From assembly GCA_037783415.1 (NCBI GenBank), contig JAZGTN010000170.1, forward strand, positions 1,593,501 through 1,657,500: a DNA stretch of 64,000 bases, written 5' to 3'. The position numbers and the translations under genes were made by a program. The DNA comes from Leptasterias polaris (taxonomy: Eukaryota; Echinodermata; Asteroidea; Forcipulatida; Asteriidae). Position 1 is the stretch's first letter. The number at the start of each line of letters is the position of its first letter. The notes beneath the pieces were generated by a model. It had not been told where the DNA came from, searched no databases, and saw only the letters and a list, made by a program, of their open reading frames with translations. Of this stretch, positions 57,391-64,000 are shown one piece after another.

Positions 57391-59654
57391 ATTTGCTCAT
57401 CTGTGAAAGTTACAAAAACATCTGAAAGAAATTTGTGCTTCCAAGATAATTTCTTGTAAAGCAGATTTCCCCCAGCCCGTTACTTTTCATTCGATATGTG
57501 TTTAAAACTGTAACGTTGAATGAATCTCTACGGCCTGCGCTAAAACGTCGCACTTTTGCCGTGTCGAACTCAAATAATTAGAAAATGATGAAAACTCACT
57601 CACCAGAGTGATAACACCAACCACTCTGGATCAATATCGATAAATAGCATCTCAGATTATAACAAATCACCTATGCTTTGTTTCGAATGACACAATCGAA
57701 TTAAGCCTGATCTGAATGTGCACATCTCTGACAAAGCTTGAATTGTTGTTGTTTTTATGTGGGTTTTTTTTTTACTAATAAGACTTGACCACAGAAACAT
57801 ACCGCTTTCATAAATTGGTTCTATGTTGCGTTTTTTTATTGACAACTCGCTCATCCAAAACAATGTTGTTATTTCCCTGTAACGTAAAAACTACTGTGAA
57901 ATTGATGGAAAGACCACAGGCCTAATTGAAAATGAAACAGCAAACCAAAACCGGATGAACTAGCAGCTTGAGTGAGACCAACATGAGGAAGAAGGCACAC
58001 CGAGCCGCGATAGGCTAGCTCAGGTGTAGATCGAATGTCCTCGGTATTTTGGACACCGTCCTCATATTCACTATATGATATGTTTTTCAGTTGGTCTTCG
58101 TAGAAGCATGACATGCAATGTAATTAATTATTTCAGTCAAAACTTTGAACATGACGTTAACCATAAAGCCGGTCCAAGTTAATTTACCTGAAAGGTGCTA
58201 CTGTATGCGAACTTGTAAGAAGTCACTCAAGATGCAGTGTGTTCAAACTTCCTCAAATGGAAAAAGGATTGATGGTTACTCTACATTGGTGTATTAGCTC
58301 AAATGTGGATCCAATGAATCAAACAACTTTGTGTATACAGTACACCGAATCAACTCTTTTTTTATTTGATTGGTAAACAATCGAACGACATATCCAAACC
58401 ACTAAAAATAGCTGTTTGTCAACTGCTGACCTTTATCTCTTTTTCGACATTTCCAAAGCAAGTCTAGATCCCATATATATATAGAAAGATCGTATCACAT
58501 GATTTAATAGTCAGAGACCATTTACACAGAAGGGCTAGATAATATTTGTTGGAGTGATGGAACGCAAATGATCTTTGATCCCAAAATAACGTCGCGAACT
58601 GTACTCTAAAATCAGAAATCAGGAAATTTCAAATACTGACGACACACAACAATTAGGACGTTGGCAAGCTGATTTATTAATATACTGTGAAAAGGGGAGT
58701 TCTGTATAAAAATATGGAAAAAAAATTGGTAGCACAGATCTTGTCCATGGTCTATTTCTCCTGGTGGCGAGTGGGATCCAAAGGCGTATTTCTTCATACC
58801 AGGTATTTTATTACAACTTTGAACTACTTTAGTCGCTTAAATGCAAACAACCGAGTCCGTGTTAGTGAAACTATTACTATTAGATACAAGAAATGAAAAT
58901 CCACATCATCATTCAAAATCAAACAATGCAAATCGTATTTATTTGTATTAAAAACATTACTGAAAAATCTTACCAACAATTCCATCGAGAAAAAGTTGGT
59001 TAAACCGCATGCGTGTAATTGATTATGTTAATGTTTGAATGATCCGAAATAGAGACTAAAAGTTTCGACTGTGGTTACAGGAAATCACCCCATAAATATT
59101 TTACGTATACGTTTAATATCTCGAGACCAACTTCAAATCAAAACCTTGATAGATTTCTAGACAATCAAAAGGCTACTTTCCAAAATCAGTTCCGCATCTA
59201 AAAAAACATCTACGGTGGGCAAAAGAAATCCGTCCCCCCCCCCCCTTTCCGGGAAAACAAAAGGCCCAATAAATTAACATTTTGACAAATCAGTTCTACT
59301 TTCACTAGTTGTTGTTGTTGTTTTCTTCGTGTTATTAAACCTTGGGCGCTGCATTCCTTATGAATAACTCGGGTATAATTTGCAGGGGATAGTCCTTTTG
59401 GGCTGTACCGTTTTCTTCCGGGGTAGTTTTCCTGGAATGAAATGGTTCATATACGTCTCCACCTTTAAAGGTACCCTTAAAGGTACCCTGAAAATATACA
59501 AGTACATAATTATGGCAATGAAATGGTCCCCCATACAAAAATCAAAATGCAGGTATGGAAAAGTAATAATATCCCCCATGATGTTCATGTTTGAGTTATA
59601 ATGTTTTGTAGACAAATTAACAAGGGCGCAAATATACTGGAACCACCAAGAGAT
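57391..59654. other. Upstream region of the subtilase gene; no coding exon proven
   Basis: This stretch should hold the promoter and any 5' non-coding exon. A minus-strand ATG frame at 58114-57869 (81 residues) has no recognised motif. Around 59459-59490 GGTACCCTTAAAGG-type short repeats occur. Confidence 0.4.
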
Positions 59655-60016
59655 TTAAAGGGTGTGTACAACATTGGTAATTGCCAAAGACCTGTATCCA
59701 AACTTGATGTGACCCAACATTAGGCCTATACATGAAATAACAAACCTGTGAAAGTTTAAGCTAAATCGGTCTTCGGAGTCATGAGAAAACAGTGAAAAAA
59801 AAAACTTATGTGTTTTAACTTCTTTCAAACATCGGAATTTATCCTGCAGGATAAATACTATTATTTTACTCATTTCCTAAAAACTATGGCATTTCAAGCA
59901 AAACTATTTCAAGGGAAGTTTTCCACCATGACCATCTTTATACCAATAAGTAAGTTATGTGCAAATCTGTGAACATTTATAATTTCATTCTTACCAATGT
60001 TGTACACACCCTTTAA
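59655..60016. mobile_element. 362-bp TTAA-flanked MITE
   Basis: The left end TTAAAGGGTGTGTACAACAT and the right end ATGTTGTACACACCCTTTAA are exact complements, and the match extends through TTGGTAA. TTAA is at both edges, as in piggyBac-type insertions. An internal stretch (CATGAAATAACAAACCTGTG) recurs reversed at about 62195-62215. Confidence 0.9.
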
Positions 60017-60441
60017 GCCACACCAACTGACATATAGCAAGAATGAATAATAATTATCCTAATCAAGATCTTGATGAGTATTAGAGTGCCCAACATAGAA
60101 TACACAAGTCAACCAACCAGCAGACTACAGGTATGATATCAAAATTCGTATTGCAGATTTTGGCAAGGGGTGATCAAAAGACATCCATATGTTAATACTA
60201 ACGCACTGTTCACATTAATCGATTGAAACAAAATTCTACATCTACTAAAATAATCTAAAGTATTTAAATAAATGAAACACAACATTGATCATAAATACAA
60301 TTGTATTGACGGCAAGTGTCCATAAATTAAGTAGTCAACAGTTCAAAGAAACACAATTGTAGAACTTAAAATAAATTATACCTGCATTGCAACTTGAATA
60401 CTAATAATGTGGCAAAATGCTAGTCATTAAATGTGACAATA
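60017..60441. other. No gene seen
   Basis: AT-rich, no recognised feature. Confidence 0.5.
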
Positions 60442-61181
60442 GACTGTGCAAGTCTCGCGCGTAAGCGAACTTCCGGGACCATCGTGGTCCCAACCATATG
60501 GAGTTTTACGTTGGCAAGAATTTGTTTCGTCAATTATTCTAGTTTAACGTACTTTATGACCATGAAAATTATACATGTTGTTGGGAATGTTATACTAAGT
60601 GATCAAAAATATGAAAGTAAAACCAATTCAACAAAACAACGAAGAAAACCCAAGAATTAAACTTGACCTCTGCTTCCGGTTACTTGCAAAAAATTTAGAA
60701 TTTGTGCCCACCCCTCCGATCACCAAATTTGTTTTGGTCGCGCGATGATAATCACCAGACGCTGTATTGTCAGACGCTGAGCCTTTTCATTGCAGTCTAC
60801 GGTTGTCGAGGCGTCAGCGTCCTCTTTAAACTGCGTCATGCGTTAATTCTACGCCCGTGCGATCATCGCGCGTCTGCGTTTAAACCTGCTTTTAGTGGTT
60901 GCACGTACTCAGGCGTGGATTTACAAAAGGGTTTCTAAAAAGTTTAGATCAAATAAGCATCCTTGTCCCAGAGTTTTTAGTTTGTTTCAACAAAAACTAA
61001 CAAATGATTTGTGTGTTTATTATGACAGCTAAAACTAATGTTATGCAAATTGTAAAGATTATTTTTGTTGGTCAGATTTTTTCATAGATCTAATTTAAAA
61101 ACAATGATTTGATTTCAGAAAAAAATATGTTCTTCGCTTGACGTGTTTTCTCGCTCGGACACGCGCGAGACTTGCACAGTC
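60442..61181. mobile_element. 740-bp non-autonomous DNA transposon candidate with TA duplication
   Basis: The left end GACTGTGCAAGTCTCGCGCG (60442-60461) is matched by the exact complement CGCGCGAGACTTGCACAGTC (61162-61181), and TA flanks both. The inside holds GC-rich pieces (for example TCGCGCGATGAT near 60739 with ATGATCGCGCG-like sequence reversed near 60863) but no transposase. Confidence 0.85.
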
Positions 61182-61804
61182 TATTCGGTTGCGTTTTCAT
61201 GAAAACAAATAAATTGTTCTTTTTAACAATCCCATACACCTTACTGTAAAAATAATTAACTCCTTCCACGATCACGTGTGTCCAATTACAAGACGCTCAC
61301 TTGCCATTAGCAAACTCAGACCCACACGATGTATTTTTCTCCAACTCCATACAAGTTCAAGTGTAATAAACCGTTGGATTTCATGAGAGAATTGAACCAT
61401 AACTTTATGGTTTTAGTAAACATTATGCAACCAACATTTGAACATTTAATTAGCTTACTACAAGTCTACGCGCACTTTCAAATGTACTTAATTTGATATG
61501 ACAAATGGAAAGAAGAAGTGTTCTGGGGATGGCAGTATTTCCGACAGTATACATCTCTCAATGTAACTAACAATAGGAGTAAGTTTATAAAAGTAAGTTT
61601 TTAGAAGACTGATCGTTAATGTTTTACTTTCTAGTTCATCATTGATCATGTATCATTCACATCTTAAACAAACATGGCTTTAAAAGGGTACTTTTTAGGA
61701 TTGGTGAGGATAAAAAACATCAAAGATTTTAGTCTGAAAGTTTCCTGATTATGAAGTCCATACCGGAACCTTTTTTTTTCTGTGAAATATTTCCCTTTGA
61801 AATA

Positions 61805-62027
61805 GATAGTTCCCAGTAGACGCCATCTTTACGGGCAAATCGCATTTTGGCTTGCAGGCGCGTCAAGCGCTCAAATTATTAACGCAGCCGCGTCATTCAC
61901 TGACCAATCATGCAATGAGTTTTGTGAAATGTCCGCGTGCTGCACGCCGTTCTCACGCGTAACGCATGACTGTGTGTTCCAAATTGCCCGTAAAGATGGC
62001 CGACTTAACGTCATATTGCAACCTATC
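61805..62027 (+). mobile_element. 223-bp MITE, family 1 copy 3
   Basis: Same orientation as copy 1 (25202-25423), with GATAG ends, GCCATCTTTACGGGCAA at the left and TTGCCCGTAAAGATGGC at the right, flanked by TA. Confidence 0.92.
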
Positions 62028-63216
62028 TATTAAGTTATATTTAAGAAGACTGATTCTGAAAACCCTAAAAAACGCAACAGCTGATTTCGGTCGTTATAAC
62101 CAAAATCAAGGAGAATGTGTTTCCATGCTGAAAATTCTGCATGGTTCTTCACTATTTTCTCCTGACTCACACAACAACAATTAAGTCCAAACTTTCACAG
62201 GTTTGTTATTTCATGTATATGGTTGATCACACAAAACATGTACATTGTCTGCGACTATTTTGTCAGCTCTACCAATCCTGCAAAGTACCTTTAAGTGTAA
62301 TGTTGGCATCTTGTCTGTCTACCCCACAACAAAAGCCCAACCTGACAGCCTGCTATCAAATATAGATAAAGGAAAGTGTATCTAAATTAAAAAATTTGAA
62401 ACCAACATAATCAACTTATTTTTCATTATTCAAATTTAATAATATTGTGCTGTGTCACTAAGTATATAATCTTACATCATTGTATCTGTGAGTAGTAAGG
62501 CACTTAATTTTATTTCTCTCTTTTATGGATCTTTTTGATGTCGTGGCAATCTTAGTCATGTGCCCTGTAAATGCAATGACCATGAAAGTTGTACTTGAAC
62601 TACTTCCATAAAATGGGGCCAAACCAGTCCAACATCAGTTTGGGTACAAATCCTTGGTTGCTCAAGGTTTATAAAGCCCATTATGGGGCTGTGTATGCAT
62701 TCCTGCATGCACAGTGCAAACGATAGTTTAAGTTCTGGGATTAGATTTTCCAAACAAGATGACGATTTTACCTTCAAGCCTCCGTAGAAAAATGGAAGAA
62801 TGACGATAAAAAATGATGAAAACAAATTTGTCTTCAACTTTACTTCACAAAAGCATGTACAAATAGAACCAACATAATTGGTATCTTGCTAAAAAAAAGG
62901 ACAATAAAATAGAAAAATTTAAAAAAAAATTAACTACAATAAAGTCTCCAAGTAAGTGTAAACTATGCCCTGCTCTGATACATGCACATGTATTTACCCC
63001 TTACCCCAACGACACAATGTCTGTCACCCTCTTGTGAGTCAACTTAAAATAGATGGTGAGCGTGTAAACGCCAGATCGTCTGAAATATGCAATTCTGTAC
63101 AACACACAGATATTGACTTCCAAAACTATTTGTGATGATGACGTCAGGCGAATTGGGCCAATAACAGAAAAAGTTATAAAACACTGCTAAAAGACTTCTA
63201 GGTAACAACTAAAAAG
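62028..63216. other. No gene seen; probable 3' UTR of the membrane-protein gene near the end
   Basis: A decayed piece at about 62060-62250 shares AACTTTCACAGGTTTGTTAT and TTTCATGTATA with the MITE at 59655 (reversed). The part nearest 63216 would be 3' UTR. Confidence 0.45.
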
Positions 63217-63357
63217 TTATACCCCCTTCTTGGGTATCTTGGAGTTGAATCCCCTCGACGATGAGCCGCCACAGAATACCTTGCAGAGAACAAGAGAGAA
63301 TACCACAAGACATCCAACTATGACCACAAATAGACCCGGCACACTGGCTTGGGTTTC
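63217..63357 (-). CDS. Last exon of a single-pass membrane protein (partial)
   Basis: On the minus strand an acceptor (CTGTTTAG) ends at 63358. The following 46 codons are open to a TAA at 63219-63217. They encode ETQASVPG, then a roughly 20-residue hydrophobic helix (LFVVIVGCLVVFSLVLC), then a short basic/Cys tail (KVFCGG, SKIPKKGV). This is the shape of a type I membrane protein C-terminus. The phase is 0 if the acceptor is right. The remaining exons lie to the right of the window, so the family cannot be named. Confidence 0.6.
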   Translation of the reverse strand, partial: ETQASVPGLFVVIVGCLVVFSLVLCKVFCGGSSSRGFNSKIPKKGV

Positions 63358-63466
63358 CTAAACAGAAACAGAAACAAAAATGGGTCAGTATCTCAGGATG
63401 TTTGGATGACCCTAAATTCGAACAAGACGCAAAAGAGGAAGATGAAGAATTTAAGACAGTAATACA

Positions 63467-63467
63467 G

Positions 63468-63501
<34 letters not shown>

Positions 63502-63898
63502 GCAGTTCTTATATAGCGCTTTATACTCCCGATGGGTGTCTCAAAGCGCTCAGTATTTTTCCTACAAGGTAAGTGGAGTTACGTGTTGAAGTGTGAGACC
63601 TATTCCTTTGCATAGCACCATGTAGTGGTTTACAAGGTGCTGTGGCGCAATATGCAGCCAATCAAACCAGGAACACCGGGGCGAACCCCTTCTCTTTACG
63701 ATAAGTGCACTGGGTTCTTTTACATGCATTACACAACACACGGGACCTACGGCTTAACGTCCCATCCGAAGGACGAAGCATGTGGTTAAGTGTCTTGCTT
63801 AAAGACACACGTGTCACGACTGGAATTCGAACCCACACTCTGCTGATCAGAAACAAGAGCTTGAGTTCGGTGCTCTTATCCGCTCGGCCACGACACGC
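63467..63898 (-). mobile_element. tRNA-Leu-like-headed SINE, second family
   Basis: In reverse orientation the head has TGGCCGAGCGGATAAG (A box) and GGGTTCGAATTCC (B box), close to the head of the 29819 SINE. The body is different (for example GGATGGGACGTTAAGCCGTA, reversed at 63746-63765). The 3' end has AAGCGCTATATAAGAACTGC and TATT repeats (63467-63500). Confidence 0.85.
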
Positions 63899-63937
63899 CA
63901 GATATAACATGTGTAATGAATTTGATGATGCCACACC

Positions 63938-64000
63938 AGGGGCCGATTTCACAAAGAGCTAAGATTGATCTTAACTTTGTATCAATCTTAATAGACACAG
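63938..64000. mobile_element. Start of another MITE, cut by the window end
   Basis: GGGGCCGATTTCACAAAGAG followed by CTAAGATTGATC resembles the GGGCC-TTTCA-type ends seen at 18577 and 35492. Only one end is visible. Confidence 0.4.

Overview
The window is eukaryotic, AT-rich and repeat-dense. Genes are split by GT-AG introns, and the repeats include a tyrosine-recombinase (YR) retrotransposon, CR1-like LINEs, tRNA-headed SINEs and many short inverted-repeat elements. The repeat types and their TTAA, TA and tRNA-Leu-like signatures look like a marine invertebrate deuterostome, most likely an echinoderm. That assignment is an inference; no marker gene proves it.

Positions 1-16211 form one connected structure. 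A nearly perfect head-to-tail array of a 1196-bp unit (8 full copies plus 916 bp) abuts a YR retrotransposon on the minus strand. In minus-strand order the element encodes an SGNH hydrolase, a Gag-like zinc-knuckle protein, reverse transcriptase/RNase H and a tyrosine recombinase. The element lies between the same two terminal blocks, A (293 bp) and B (521 bp), that lie at the ends of every array unit. The array therefore reads as (A-C-B)n, and the coding element as A-ORFs-B in the same phase. The array looks like a satellite made from, or integrated by, this retrotransposon. I consider this the most notable system in the window.

Positions 16212-27490 are mostly decayed repeats: MITEs, a LINE 3' end and a CR1-like LINE fossil with PHD-like, esterase and endonuclease parts, itself interrupted by younger insertions. 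Positions 27491-31480 hold an insulin/relaxin-superfamily prohormone gene on the minus strand whose small exons are not visible as long ORFs. B-chain and A-chain exons join in phase 1, as in insulin genes, and a signal-peptide exon with a TATA box lies upstream.

Positions 31600-38950 hold no convincing gene. They contain two families of fold-back repeats, homopolymer runs and microsatellites. Positions 38964-41390 are a single coding exon of a Kelch-like (BTB-BACK-Kelch) protein with a long Ser/Thr-rich N-terminus. A possible first non-coding exon and promoter is near 49.15-49.58 kb. Between them lies a 1.86-kb TTAA-flanked element that contains a 21-bp minisatellite.

Positions 52383-57390 carry a complete seven-exon gene for a secreted proteinase K-like subtilase of 376 residues, on the minus strand, with MITEs in two introns. 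The last 6 kb holds more DNA-transposon remnants, the final exon of a single-pass membrane protein (63217-63357, minus) and a second SINE. All four host genes or gene parts recognised lie on the minus strand. Their products (hormone, ubiquitin-ligase adaptor, protease, membrane protein) show no sign of working in one pathway.
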